Origin: Croceimicrobium sp965279135 | Lineage (GTDB): Bacteria > Bacteroidota > Bacteroidia > Flavobacteriales > Schleiferiaceae | Length of the DNA: 64,000 nt | NCBI GenBank assembly: GCA_965279135.1 | Contig: OZ257133.1 | Location: forward strand, 2,790,001 to 2,854,000 | Reading direction: 5' to 3' | Shown here: positions 9,809-17,800 of the stretch, in pieces | Layout of the letters: each line of letters opens with the position of its first letter | Position numbering within the stretch: position 1 is the stretch's first letter | Translations under genes and position numbers: made by a program | The notes under the pieces: generated by a model | What the model saw: only the letters and a program-made list of their open reading frames with translations | What the model was told of the DNA's origin: nothing | The model's database searches: none

Positions 9809-11110
9809 TCATAGTTCCATAAAAGCTTTGAGCTTATTTAAGCTGGATAATTCTTTTTCTAAGGTGCCATCTTGATTAATGATGAAATAGGATGGGGTTG
9901 CCCTCACTTTCCAATCCCTTGCAATGGAACCTTCCCATGACCCTAAATCAGTCGTTGTGTAAAATGGCACCTGGGCTGCTAAATTTGTGAAAGCCGCGAT
10001 CGTTGAATCCAAGGAAACCAGCACCACCTTGAATCCTCGGGCCTTCAGGGTGGGGTAAAACTCAATTAATTGAGGTAGTTGCAACTTGCATTGAAAGCAG
10101 GAAGAGCTTGCGAAAACTAACAGCACAGGACTTTCTAATTTATACAGGCTTTCAGGTCGGTGTTGCCCAGGAAAATAGCTGTGCTTATTGAACTCAATAT
10201 CAGGTACTCTGGTACCTGGGATAATAACCTTGAGTTCAGCAACTTGAAGCATATCATTAGCGCATAATTCGAAAGTTTCCATTTTTTCCGCAAGTCTGTG
10301 CTTTAAAGTGGTAGCCCCAATCTGATCAAAGGAATTTCTGAGATAGACTGCCACGGAATAAAGCTTTTCAAAATCATAGGAATAATATTCAAGTACTTCA
10401 GAACTAAACTGCCACATGCCATCTTGATTGAAAGAATCCTCCGTTCGACCCAATTGCCTTGCGTACAATCCCGGAAGTAAACCGCTATACCAAAGGTTAT
10501 CCCCTGAAATTCCCTTTATACTTTGAAATTCGACTTCAAGTATTGGTAGAATGTATAATTCTACATAATCATGTAAAAAGGAGCCCTCATCAAAGGGGTT
10601 AAGCTTGCAAATACGCTCAATCATAAGTGCGCGCTCATTTTGATAGAACCTTAAGCTTTTCTTGGAGCGTGTCTTTCCAATTTCCCTAGATTGATATTGC
10701 TTGATGAGGAAATCAAGGGCCTTTATGGATTTAACATAATCAGAGGCATGTTTTAAAAATACTTGCAACTCCTGATTCTGTATCCCTTCGACAAGATTAT
10801 GGCTTCCGTTTGCATTAATAAGCAATCTGACATTTTCCTGCCCGAGGTAAAGAAGTTTTAAGGGATTTCCTCGGTACCTCAAAAGGTACATCCCAGCTTC
10901 AGAAGCCAAGGAATCTATAAACCAATACTGACGCTCCTCACTTGATACATATTTCAATTTGATCAAGCCTTCTTCAAATCCTGCCAGTTGATATAGCTCA
11001 AAATCTGATGCTTGGAAATCGTTTAAAGAACTTGATTCTATTAGAATAGATTGACCTTTGGAGTGTAAACCAATTCCTAAGATCAATATGAATATAGCCC
11101 TGCTGAACAT
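9809..11110 (-). CDS. TlpA-like periplasmic thiol-disulfide oxidoreductase
   Basis: A 433-residue protein with a signal peptide (to about SKGQ), a ~280-residue N-terminal region of unknown fold and a C-terminal thioredoxin-like domain (about 300-433). The redox motif is CFQC in FASSSCFQCKLQLPQ (near residues 334-337) and the cis-Pro is in RATPSYF. This is the architecture of TlpA/ResA-like proteins of Bacteroidota. It begins 18 bases after the stop of FISUMP copy 1 and is on the same strand, so it is probably co-transcribed with copies 2 and 1. Because those proteins have conserved cysteines including a CxxC, a role in their oxidation or reduction is possible, but this is inference only. Confidence 0.85.
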   Translation of the reverse strand: MFSRAIFILILGIGLHSKGQSILIESSSLNDFQASDFELYQLAGFEEGLIKLKYVSSEERQYWFIDSLASEAGMYLLRYRGNPLKLLYLGQENVRLLINANGSHNLVEGIQNQELQVFLKHASDYVKSIKALDFLIKQYQSREIGKTRSKKSLRFYQNERALMIERICKLNPFDEGSFLHDYVELYILPILEVEFQSIKGISGDNLWYSGLLPGLYARQLGRTEDSFNQDGMWQFSSEVLEYYSYDFEKLYSVAVYLRNSFDQIGATTLKHRLAEKMETFELCANDMLQVAELKVIIPGTRVPDIEFNKHSYFPGQHRPESLYKLESPVLLVFASSSCFQCKLQLPQLIEFYPTLKARGFKVVLVSLDSTIAAFTNLAAQVPFYTTTDLGSWEGSIARDWKVRATPSYFIINQDGTLEKELSSLNKLKAFMEL

Positions 11111-11128
11111 TCTGGTTTCTGCGGCCTA

Positions 11129-12016
11129 CTAATCTTTGATGCAACGCACGGAGTAGCCGTTGGCCAAGACGTTGTTAGTAGTTACAATTGCGCTAAAACT
11201 ATCCACATGAAGAAGATAGGCATATCCGCTTCGGCTGCTATCGAAAGAGCTGCTCCAGTATCTTCCCGAATTACTGAAGAATGCGGCATCGCTCGCATTT
11301 CGAATGCCTGGTAGAGGAAGTTTAAGAGAAGAATCATAAGCGCCTTGAGCGTCAAGGGTGCTCCATGATGAAATTTCATCTTGGAACTCCTCTTTCGTCG
11401 GCAACCTATAGCCAGCAGGACAAGGGTTATTACTGGCACCAAGGCCATTCCACAGGTTGTAATCAGGCACATCCAGCCAGTTTACATCGCTTATGGTAGA
11501 AATAGTAATAAAACTTCCGTACCAGGGATCGGAAGGATTCGAAGCAGAACTTGACACAGGTCCCGCATAAATAGATGAAGCTATTTGTTCATGGCCCTCT
11601 AAAAGTCGGCCCCATTGAAATAGGCCGCCAAAAGCATTAGTGTCAGTAGAGCTAGTGGCAACCTGGCTTGCACCAAGGTTTCGATTGTACCAGACCCTTC
11701 CGGTTCGACTGACAATATCATCATCCGATAACTCTATGCTTACTGCACTGGTGACTGTATTTATCCAGTTGCCATAAGCATTGGAATAGTATATACCTTT
11801 TGGTTTGCAGTCTGAGCAATACACAAATAAACCGGCAGTTGGATTGTTAATACTGTTGAGCTGGCTTTCCGTTAAACGAGGCGGCAGTAGCCCTAGATTG
11901 TTAGATGTGAGTTCTAAGATTGAGCTCGGATCAGGTTTGGAGCTAGAGCCAATATGGACCTGAGCAATTGTGAAATTGGCAATTAGCAATAGAAAAAGGA
12001 GTAGATGAGTTTTCAT
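11129..12016 (-). CDS. Exported FISUMP-domain protein, paralog 1 of 4
   Basis: A 295-residue protein: signal peptide (MKTHLLLFLLLIANFTIAQ), a short head (HIGSSSKPDPSSILEL then LLPPRLTESQLNSI), a CSDCKPKGIYY motif, and a C-terminal domain typical of the FISUMP/TIGR02145 family (GRVWYNRNLGASQVA, FQWGR, NNPCPAGYRLPTKEEF, YSVRCIKD). The molecular role of the family is not known; it is common in exported proteins and lectin-like folds have been suggested. Four cysteines (CxxC, NPCP, VRC) are shared by all four copies. The start at 12016 is chosen because the signal peptide begins there; a longer frame to 12082 would run into copy 2. Copy 2 lies 28 bases upstream and the TlpA-like gene 18 bases downstream, so a three-gene unit is likely. 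Confidence 0.82.
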   Translation of the reverse strand: MKTHLLLFLLLIANFTIAQVHIGSSSKPDPSSILELTSNNLGLLPPRLTESQLNSINNPTAGLFVYCSDCKPKGIYYSNAYGNWINTVTSAVSIELSDDDIVSRTGRVWYNRNLGASQVATSSTDTNAFGGLFQWGRLLEGHEQIASSIYAGPVSSSASNPSDPWYGSFITISTISDVNWLDVPDYNLWNGLGASNNPCPAGYRLPTKEEFQDEISSWSTLDAQGAYDSSLKLPLPGIRNASDAAFFSNSGRYWSSSFDSSRSGYAYLLHVDSFSAIVTTNNVLANGYSVRCIKD

Positions 12017-12044
12017 TTCTAGTCTTTCTGATTCTTGGGTGATC

Positions 12045-12941
12045 TCAATCGCGAATACAACGCACTGGTAAACCATATGCAATATTGCCTACGTCTAAGA
12101 GCAAAGAGCTCGTAGCGGTAAGGTGCAATACTTTGACGCTCTGTGGACTATGTGGATTTTCAAAGGAAGAGGTCCAATACATAGTAGCCGCCGAATAAAT
12201 AGATCCGTCGATAAATGATCGGATTCCCGGAAATGGAAGTTTTAAAGCGGAGGAGAAAGCTCCGGCCTCATCCTGAGAATCCCAGGTGGATATTTCCTCA
12301 CTCCATTCTTGCCTTGTCGGTAATCGGTAACCAGTTGGGCAGGGATTGTTAACAGAATTCAATCCCACCCATAAAGTATAATCCGCCGGATCGAGCCAGT
12401 TTTCATGTACACCATTTACTACGGTGATAAAATCTCCATACCAGGGATCTGAGGTATTCGAAGCAGAAGTAGAAACAGGACCTAAATAATTAGGCGACGA
12501 TATATCTTCATGACCATCTGCAAGCCGACCCCATTGGAACATACCGCCATAGGAATTGGCATCAGTTGAACTGGTGGCCACTTGCTGAGCACCGAGATTT
12601 TTTTCTTTCCATATTCGGCCGGTAGAAGAGACAACATCATCGGGTTCTAACTCCCCACTTACCCGACCTTCTGCAGTGTTAACCCAGTATCCAAATGAAT
12701 TTAAAAAGTAGATTCCTTTAGGACTACAATCTGTGCAATAAGCCGTTAGACCTTCAACCGGGCTAGGAATAGCTTGTATCTGCAAATAAGTTAAACGCGG
12801 TGGCAAAAATCCACTGCTTGAGGATGTTAAATCCAGAATTGCTGAATTATCTGGACTATTAGTTCCAATTCCGACCTGGGCCATCAAGCCCGAAAGAGGA
12901 ATTAGTACTTCAAAACAGAATATGAAAACATATCGAAACAT
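12045..12941 (-). CDS. Exported FISUMP-domain protein, paralog 2 of 4
   Basis: A 298-residue protein with signal peptide (to LSGLMAQ) and mature N-terminus VGIGTNSPDNSAILDL. It repeats the plan of copy 1: FLPPRLTYLQIQ, CTDCSPKGIYF, GRIWKEKNLGAQQVATSSTD, MFQWGRLADGHED, NNPCPTGYRLPTRQEW and a final VRCIRD. The VGIGTxSPDxSAxLxL head is widespread at the start of surface proteins and tail-fibre-like proteins in Bacteroidota. It is the first gene of its unit and is divergent from the XRE gene at 13048; the 106-base gap holds an 8-bp inverted repeat (12952-12993), a candidate shared operator. Function unknown. Confidence 0.82.
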   Translation of the reverse strand: MFRYVFIFCFEVLIPLSGLMAQVGIGTNSPDNSAILDLTSSSSGFLPPRLTYLQIQAIPSPVEGLTAYCTDCSPKGIYFLNSFGYWVNTAEGRVSGELEPDDVVSSTGRIWKEKNLGAQQVATSSTDANSYGGMFQWGRLADGHEDISSPNYLGPVSTSASNTSDPWYGDFITVVNGVHENWLDPADYTLWVGLNSVNNPCPTGYRLPTRQEWSEEISTWDSQDEAGAFSSALKLPFPGIRSFIDGSIYSAATMYWTSSFENPHSPQSVKVLHLTATSSLLLDVGNIAYGLPVRCIRD

Positions 12942-12951
12942 GAAGCCTTAA

Positions 12952-12993
12952 GTGTAGAATTAATTAGAGTCAAAAAAACATCATTTTCTACAC
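12952..12993. promoter_or_regulatory. Inverted repeat between FISUMP copy 2 and divergent XRE gene
   Basis: Perfect 8-bp arms GTGTAGAA (12952-12959) and TTCTACAC (12986-12993) separated by 26 bases, starting 11 bases upstream of the copy 2 start codon. Its position between a regulator and its divergent neighbour is usual for an operator; regulator binding is inferred, not shown. Confidence 0.4.
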
Positions 12994-13047
12994 AGGCCCC
13001 TATCGCATCAGTCTAATTTTAAACCTGTTAACTATTAAAAATGCACT

Positions 13048-13419
13048 ATGAAGGTAGGTCAAAACATTCGCAAGCTAAGAGAGCTTAGAAATTACACCCA
13101 GCTGTATATGGCAGATGAAATGGGACTAAGTTTAAGTGGCTATGGTAAAATTGAAAGAGATGAAATTGATGTTTCGCTTTCCAGGCTAGAATCAGTTGCA
13201 CAAATCCTGGAAGTAGACTTAGAGTTCTTACTTCAATTCAACAGTCAAATCATTCTTAAAGGAAAACCTGAAACAGGCCATTCAAATATCGCTAGTTCAG
13301 ATTTGAAGCATGATCTTTACGAACGGATAATCAGCGATTTAAAGGAGGAGGTTTACTATTTAAGAAGCTTGGTAAGCGGTAAACCTGAAACTGAATCCCA
13401 TATCCACCAGGTAGTATAA
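13048..13419 (+). CDS. XRE-family HTH regulator inside the FISUMP array
   Basis: A 123-residue protein with a Cro/C1-type HTH at residues ~5-60 (NIRKLRELRNYTQLYMADEM, then SGYGKIERDE) and a C-terminal segment that looks like a coiled coil (HDLYERIISDLKEEVYYLRS). It is the only plus-strand gene between four minus-strand FISUMP genes, and is divergent from copy 2. It ends at a strong bidirectional terminator shared with copy 3. The position suggests control of the array, and auto-control, but this is inference. The start ATG at 13048 begins the HTH in the normal place. Confidence 0.87.
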   Translation: MKVGQNIRKLRELRNYTQLYMADEMGLSLSGYGKIERDEIDVSLSRLESVAQILEVDLEFLLQFNSQIILKGKPETGHSNIASSDLKHDLYERIISDLKEEVYYLRSLVSGKPETESHIHQVV

Positions 13420-13434
13420 ATTAAGCCACGAGCC

Positions 13435-13465
13435 AAAAAAGCCGATCCTTGAGATCGGCTTTTTT
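13435..13465. terminator. Bidirectional terminator between XRE gene and FISUMP copy 3
   Basis: A 13-bp perfect stem, AAAAAAGCCGATC (13435-13447) and GATCGGCTTTTTT (13453-13465), loop CTTGA, with A and T tracts on the two sides so that it serves both convergent genes. It ends 7 bases before the stop codon of copy 3. Confidence 0.9.
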
Positions 13466-13471
13466 TTTGAT

Positions 13472-14365
13472 TTAGTCTTTAATGCATCTCACACAATATC
13501 CATAGGCTCGATTATTAGTTCCATACACCCCAGTAAAATTTGGAAGAGATATATGGAGAATTTTCGTGTATCCCGGCGTATAGGGGTCCCAAGTGCTGGT
13601 CCAGTAGACGGTAGCCGGATAATACATGGAGCCATCAGCGAAACTTCTTAAGCCCGGGCTAGGTAATCTTAAAGCTGAATTAAACGCCCCGGCCTCATCC
13701 CGACTTGACCAGGTAGCAATTTCATTAATCCACTCCTGATCGGTGGGCAGACGATAACCAGCAGGACAAGGATTATTTACGGCATTAACACCATCCCATA
13801 AGGTGCTATCTGATACCTGCAGCCAATCGTATTGTTGACCGTTGGTTACGGTTATGAAATCACCATACCAGGGGTCGGATGGATTGACTGCAGAGGACGA
13901 AACAGGACCATGATAAGTGGATGAAGATTGGTTCTCATGTCCATCTGCTAAACGTCCCCATTGATAAAAGCTACCTGCACCATTAGGGTCTTTGCTGCTA
14001 TCTGGAAGACTTATCGCACCCAAATTTCGATCCATCCAGATCCTACCGGTTGGTGAAACAACATCATTAGGACCTACTGTTCCGCTTACTCTATTGGTAA
14101 AAACACTTATCCAATTTTGATACTCATTTGCAAAATATATCCCTTTCGGGTTGCAATCGGAACAGTATACTAGTAAGCCTTCAGTTGGATTAGAAATGGC
14201 ATACATCTGTGTTCTGGTCAACCTCGGAGGTAAGAATCCACTTGTGGTTGATGACAAATCAAGAATTGCTGAGGCATCGGGGCTTGTAGTTCCTATTCCT
14301 ACCTGAGCCTCCAAATTGATAGAAATAAATAATAAGAATGAAATAATACAACCAAGTCGTTTCAT
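13472..14365 (-). CDS. Exported FISUMP-domain protein, paralog 3 of 4
   Basis: A 297-residue protein with signal peptide (MKRLGCIISFLLFISINLEAQ) and head VGIGTTSPDASAILDL. Shared motifs: CSDCNPKGIYF, GRIWMDRNLGA, YQWGRLADGHE, GPVSSSAVNPSDPWYG, NNPCPAGYRLPTDQEW and the end GYCVRCIKD, which adds a fifth cysteine. It is a single-gene unit: an upstream gap of 223 bases separates it from copy 4, which has its own terminator, and it ends at the bidirectional terminator. The upstream region has three ACACTTT direct repeats. Function unknown; see copy 1 for the family. Confidence 0.82.
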   Translation of the reverse strand: MKRLGCIISFLLFISINLEAQVGIGTTSPDASAILDLSSTTSGFLPPRLTRTQMYAISNPTEGLLVYCSDCNPKGIYFANEYQNWISVFTNRVSGTVGPNDVVSPTGRIWMDRNLGAISLPDSSKDPNGAGSFYQWGRLADGHENQSSSTYHGPVSSSAVNPSDPWYGDFITVTNGQQYDWLQVSDSTLWDGVNAVNNPCPAGYRLPTDQEWINEIATWSSRDEAGAFNSALRLPSPGLRSFADGSMYYPATVYWTSTWDPYTPGYTKILHISLPNFTGVYGTNNRAYGYCVRCIKD

Positions 14366-14412
14366 AATTCAGGGGGTTGAAGTGTTAAATAATAAAGGCT
14401 AAAGAAGTTAAT

Positions 14413-14476
14413 ACACTTTATTTCAACACTTTACCGCTAGAATTATATATCCCTCTAGAGAATAAAATGACACTTT
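14413..14476. repeat. Three ACACTTT direct repeats upstream of FISUMP copy 3
   Basis: ACACTTT occurs at 14413-14419, 14426-14432 and 14470-14476, and the complement-like AAGTGTT at 14380-14386, all in the 5' region of the copy 3 gene. They could be regulator sites; the region is AT-rich so chance is not excluded. Confidence 0.3.
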
Positions 14477-14525
14477 GAAGAATATGTGCCGTTCAAACTT
14501 ATTAGAATGCAGAATTGATAAAAAG

Positions 14526-14557
14526 AAAAAGCCACTCCTTCATTGGAGTAGCTTTTT
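14526..14557 (-). terminator. Terminator of FISUMP copy 4
   Basis: Hairpin AAAAAGCCACTCC / GGAGTAGCTTTTT (13-bp stem with one mismatch, loop TTCATT). On the minus strand it follows the copy 4 stop codon by ~30 bases and ends in a T tract; the A/T symmetry would also work on the plus strand. Confidence 0.8.
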
Positions 14558-14588
14558 CAATCAGGACTTATCTATGAAGAACCGCTAA

Positions 14589-15506
14589 CTAATAATCCTT
14601 AATGCATCTGACCGCGAATGCATTAGCACGATAATCAGATTGAATATTTATCCCTGAAGATGATACATTTATGCGGTAAGACCCATCCTCGGTCAAACTG
14701 CCACTTCCACTTAAAAAATCCGTCGAGGAAGTCCAGTACTCGCCGGTAAGCCCTTCAGATTGTACGCTTCCCGCGGCGGCCGTCCTACTACCTGTAAGAC
14801 TTAGCTTGAGAACAGAATTGAAAGCACCCTGAGCGTTTTGAGAGCTCCAGGTATTAATCTCCTCTTGCCACTCGGTTAAACTTGGTATACGATATCCGGA
14901 AGGACATGGATTATTTGTCCCACTCACTCCGTTCCATAGGGTATTATCCCTGTTTGCCAACCAATCATAAGAATTCTGGCTATCGCTTAGGATGAACGTC
15001 CCATCCCAGCCATTACCTTGGCTAGGTGCCGAAGTACCAGCATATCCTAAACTGTAAAGTGAAGCAGTCCTGGATTCGTGCCCCTCTTCTGAGCGACCCC
15101 ACTGGTAAAGATTTCCATATGCATCGGCATCCGTTGCACTTGAGGCAACAGAGACAGCTCCTAGATTACGATCCTGCCAAATTTTGCCGGTAAGTGAAAC
15201 CACGTCTCCATCCTCCAGATCAGCAGATCCTGAAACCAAACCCGTATTCAGATTAACCCAATTGTAAGAATTGAAAAAGTAAATTCCATCTGGATCGCAA
15301 TCGCTGCAGTAAAGCATTAATCCTTCAGCCGGACTGCCTATAGACTCCATTTGAGCCTTAGTTAATCTGGGCAATAAAAACCCTTTGCTAGTAGAATGCA
15401 ATTCTAAAAGCGCAGAAGCATCCGGACTAGTGGTACCAATACCTATCTGAGCCTGGAGGTTAAACCCAACAACAAGGATTAAAAGAAGTGTAAAATGATG
15501 CTTCAT
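14589..15506 (-). CDS. Exported FISUMP-domain protein, paralog 4 of 4
   Basis: A 305-residue protein with signal peptide (MKHHFTLLLILVVGFNLQAQ) and head IGIGTTSPDASALLEL. It keeps LLPRLTKAQME, CSDCDPDGIYF, GKIWQDRNLGAVSVASSATD, YQWGRSEEGHE, NNPCPSGYRIPSLTEW and VRCIKDY, but the middle (SLGYAGTSAPSQGNGWDG) and the region after the RxP motif differ from the other three, making it the most divergent copy. It is first in the array in transcription order and has its own terminator. The upstream gap contains two inverted repeats (15508-15536 and 15569-15598). Function unknown. Confidence 0.82.
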   Translation of the reverse strand: MKHHFTLLLILVVGFNLQAQIGIGTTSPDASALLELHSTSKGFLLPRLTKAQMESIGSPAEGLMLYCSDCDPDGIYFFNSYNWVNLNTGLVSGSADLEDGDVVSLTGKIWQDRNLGAVSVASSATDADAYGNLYQWGRSEEGHESRTASLYSLGYAGTSAPSQGNGWDGTFILSDSQNSYDWLANRDNTLWNGVSGTNNPCPSGYRIPSLTEWQEEINTWSSQNAQGAFNSVLKLSLTGSRTAAAGSVQSEGLTGEYWTSSTDFLSGSGSLTEDGSYRINVSSSGINIQSDYRANAFAVRCIKDY

Positions 15507-15568
15507 TTGTTCATTGACTTTAATGTCAAAAGAACAATGATGCCATTAAAAGCTATTCCTATTCCAGT

Positions 15569-15598
15569 GAGAATATATTCCTCTCAGGGTATATTCTC
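15569..15598. promoter_or_regulatory. Perfect 9-bp inverted repeat upstream of FISUMP copy 4
   Basis: Arms GAGAATATA (15569-15577) and TATATTCTC (15590-15598) with a 12-base spacer, 63 bases upstream of the copy 4 start. A second, imperfect dyad (TGTTC-x-TTGAC ... GTCAA-xx-GAACA, 15508-15536) abuts the start codon. Candidate operators; no regulator is assigned. Confidence 0.35.
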
Positions 15599-15616
15599 CA
15601 CACAAGTGGTGTTTAA

Positions 15617-17167
15617 CTATAAAGGAATGTTTCCATGCTTTTTACGAGGTAGAGAATCAGCCTTGTTCTCCAGCATGCGGAAGGCCTTGATTAACTTATC
15701 ACGTGTTTCATTTGGAGGGATAACCTGATCTACATAACCACGTGCCGCGGCGCGATATGGATTGGCAAATATTGAAGCGTACTCTTCTTCTTTCTCCTTA
15801 TGCTTAGCCTCGGGATCATCTGCGGCAGCGATTTCCTTGCGGAAAATGATCTCCGCCGCTCCTTTTGCTCCCATTACTGCGATCTCTGCCGATGGCCAGG
15901 CATAATTTAAATCCGCACCAATATGTTTGGAGTTCATAACATCATAAGCTCCACCATAGGCTTTACGGGTAATTACCGTGATCCTTGGAACAGTAGCTTC
16001 ACTGAATGCATAAAGCAATTTGGCTCCATTGGTAATGATTGCATTCCACTCTTGATCCGTCCCAGGTAAAAATCCGGGTACATCTTCAAAAACCAGTAAA
16101 GGAATATTGAAACTATCACAGAAGCGGACGAAGCGAGCGCCCTTCGTGGAGGAGTCTATGTCTAGCACTCCCGCCAGATACGCGGGCTGATTGGCTACTA
16201 TACCGATAGAACGTCCGGCCAAACGCGCAAAGCCAACCACAATGTTAGGGGCAAACTCCTTATGCACCTCCAGGAAACTGTCTTCATCTACAGTGCCACC
16301 TATCACCTCTCGTATATCATAAGGTTGATTGGGATTATCAGGAATAATGGCATCCAACTCAGGTCTGAATTCATCCGCTGATTCGTAAGCCAATCTAGGT
16401 GGTTCTTCCTCGCAATTTTGAGGAATGTAGGTCAAGAGTTTACGAAACCCTTTAATCAAAGCCATCTCATTAGCATAGGTAAAATGGGTTACCCCAGACT
16501 TGGTGCTATGAGCCGATGCACCGCCTAATTCCTCAGCGCTTACCTCTTCATGAGTTACTGTTTTCACCACATTAGGTCCGGTAACAAACATGTAAGAAGT
16601 GTTTTCTACCATGCCTATAAAATCGGTTAGGGCTGGAGAATAAACTGCACCTCCTGCACATGGACCCATGATCGCAGAGAGTTGAGGGATAACGCCACTC
16701 GCGCGGGTATTCCGGTAAAAAATGTCGGCATATCCACCTAAGGAAACCACCCCTTCCTGAATCCGGGCACCACCCGAATCATTTAGCCCGATCACAGGAG
16801 CCCCGTTCTTCATGGCTAAATCCATGATCTTGCAGATCTTCTCAGCATGAGCTTCTGCTAAAGATCCACCGAGAACCGTAAAATCCTGAGCGAAAACATA
16901 GACCAAACGACCATCAATGGTACCATATCCGGTAACCACACCATCACCAAGAATAACCTGCTTATCAAGTCCAAAGAAATTGGAGCGATGCTTTACCAAC
17001 ATGCCGGTTTCTTCAAAACTGCCTTCATCTAATAAAAAATGAATACGTTCCCGGGCGGTAAGTTTTCCTTTGGCGTGCTGCGCATCAATACGCTTCTGAC
17101 CGCCACCTAATTGAGCCTCTTCGATCTGCGCTTCAAGGTCTCTAATTTTATCCTGCATGCTTGACAT
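15617..17167 (-). CDS. Acyl-CoA (propionyl-CoA type) carboxylase, carboxyltransferase beta chain
   Basis: Biotin-dependent carboxyltransferase subunit that moves the carboxyl group from carboxybiotin to an acyl-CoA, most often propionyl-CoA, in the cytoplasm. About 516 residues, the normal length. Conserved segments: KGKLTARERI near the N-terminus, the two crotonase-like halves with GGSLAEAHAEKI, GAPVIGLNDSGGARIQEG, MGPCAGGAVYSPALTDF, then IVANQPAYLAGVLDIDSS, FCDSFNIPLLVFEDVPGFLPG and GGAYDVMNSKH. The start is taken at ATG 17167; ATG 17158 three codons later is equally possible. No biotin carboxylase or biotin carrier gene is next to it, so those subunits must be elsewhere. Substrate (propionyl versus other acyl-CoA) cannot be fixed from the sequence. 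Confidence 0.93.
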   Translation of the reverse strand: MSSMQDKIRDLEAQIEEAQLGGGQKRIDAQHAKGKLTARERIHFLLDEGSFEETGMLVKHRSNFFGLDKQVILGDGVVTGYGTIDGRLVYVFAQDFTVLGGSLAEAHAEKICKIMDLAMKNGAPVIGLNDSGGARIQEGVVSLGGYADIFYRNTRASGVIPQLSAIMGPCAGGAVYSPALTDFIGMVENTSYMFVTGPNVVKTVTHEEVSAEELGGASAHSTKSGVTHFTYANEMALIKGFRKLLTYIPQNCEEEPPRLAYESADEFRPELDAIIPDNPNQPYDIREVIGGTVDEDSFLEVHKEFAPNIVVGFARLAGRSIGIVANQPAYLAGVLDIDSSTKGARFVRFCDSFNIPLLVFEDVPGFLPGTDQEWNAIITNGAKLLYAFSEATVPRITVITRKAYGGAYDVMNSKHIGADLNYAWPSAEIAVMGAKGAAEIIFRKEIAAADDPEAKHKEKEEEYASIFANPYRAAARGYVDQVIPPNETRDKLIKAFRMLENKADSLPRKKHGNIPL

Positions 17168-17298
17168 GGAAATAATTTTGATTGTTCTAAAACCATCGCA
17201 AATTACTAAAGAATGCATTCCAAGAACCTGATTTTCGACAGCTTTTCAGGCCTTAGTTCATAAGCCTAAAACCTCAGATTCCTTTGGATTTGGGAAAC

Positions 17299-17340
17299 AA
17301 AAAACCCCGTCTCTTAAGTTTTGAAACGGGGCCGAAAAAA
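17299..17340 (-). terminator. Terminator of the Spy-like gene
   Basis: Hairpin CCCCGTCTC (17305-17313) / GAAACGGGG (17323-17331), one G-U-type mismatch, with T6 following on the minus strand. An A7 run on the other flank means it could also stop plus-strand transcription. Confidence 0.85.
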
Positions 17341-17354
17341 ACACAATCCAAACA

Positions 17355-17720
17355 CTATTCTTCCAATTGCTCTTCGTGATGATGACGACGCTTACGCAGC
17401 TTAGCTTTATGCTTCTCCATCATCTCATCCATCTTCGCCATTTGCTCTTCAGTAAGGATTTTCTCCATGTCCGCTTTCAGAGCATTGCGGCGCTCTTTCC
17501 GCTCTTCCTGAGCTTCTGCTTCAGCTTGATGAAACTTGAGAAGAACCGGCTGGAGATCCTTGATCTGATCATCATTTAGATTTAATTGTTCCGCCATTTT
17601 ACGTACCATCTTCGCGGCACGATCTTCAGGACTGATATCCGCCTTGCGGTGTATCCCATCCTGGGCGAAAATTGGGAGACTAAAACAACCCAACATAAGA
17701 GCTAACACTAACTTTTTCAT
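17355..17720 (-). CDS. Small exported Spy/CpxP-like helical protein
   Basis: A 121-residue protein with a signal peptide (MKKLVLALMLGCFSLPIFAQ) and an all-helical, highly charged mature part. Two segments fit the LTxxQ pattern of Spy/CpxP-type periplasmic chaperones: LNLNDDQIKDLQ (~45-56) and ILTEEQMAKMDEM (~88-100). The tail is basic and His-rich (RKRRHHHEEQ), which might bind metal. The likely role is envelope stress or metal response, but similar short proteins in Bacteroidota are uncharacterised. It is a single gene with its own terminator. Confidence 0.75.
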   Translation of the reverse strand: MKKLVLALMLGCFSLPIFAQDGIHRKADISPEDRAAKMVRKMAEQLNLNDDQIKDLQPVLLKFHQAEAEAQEERKERRNALKADMEKILTEEQMAKMDEMMEKHKAKLRKRRHHHEEQLEE

Positions 17721-17800
17721 GGTCTAATTTTTAAACGATTCTCTACTTGGAGATCGGGACCACCTAAAAGTTTAATAGCGCATTAGCCTTTAGGTTTATT

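Noticed and set aside
12016..12082. Longer start for FISUMP copy 1 overlapping copy 2
   Set aside because: The upstream extension has no signal-like character; the ATG at 12016 starts a normal signal peptide.
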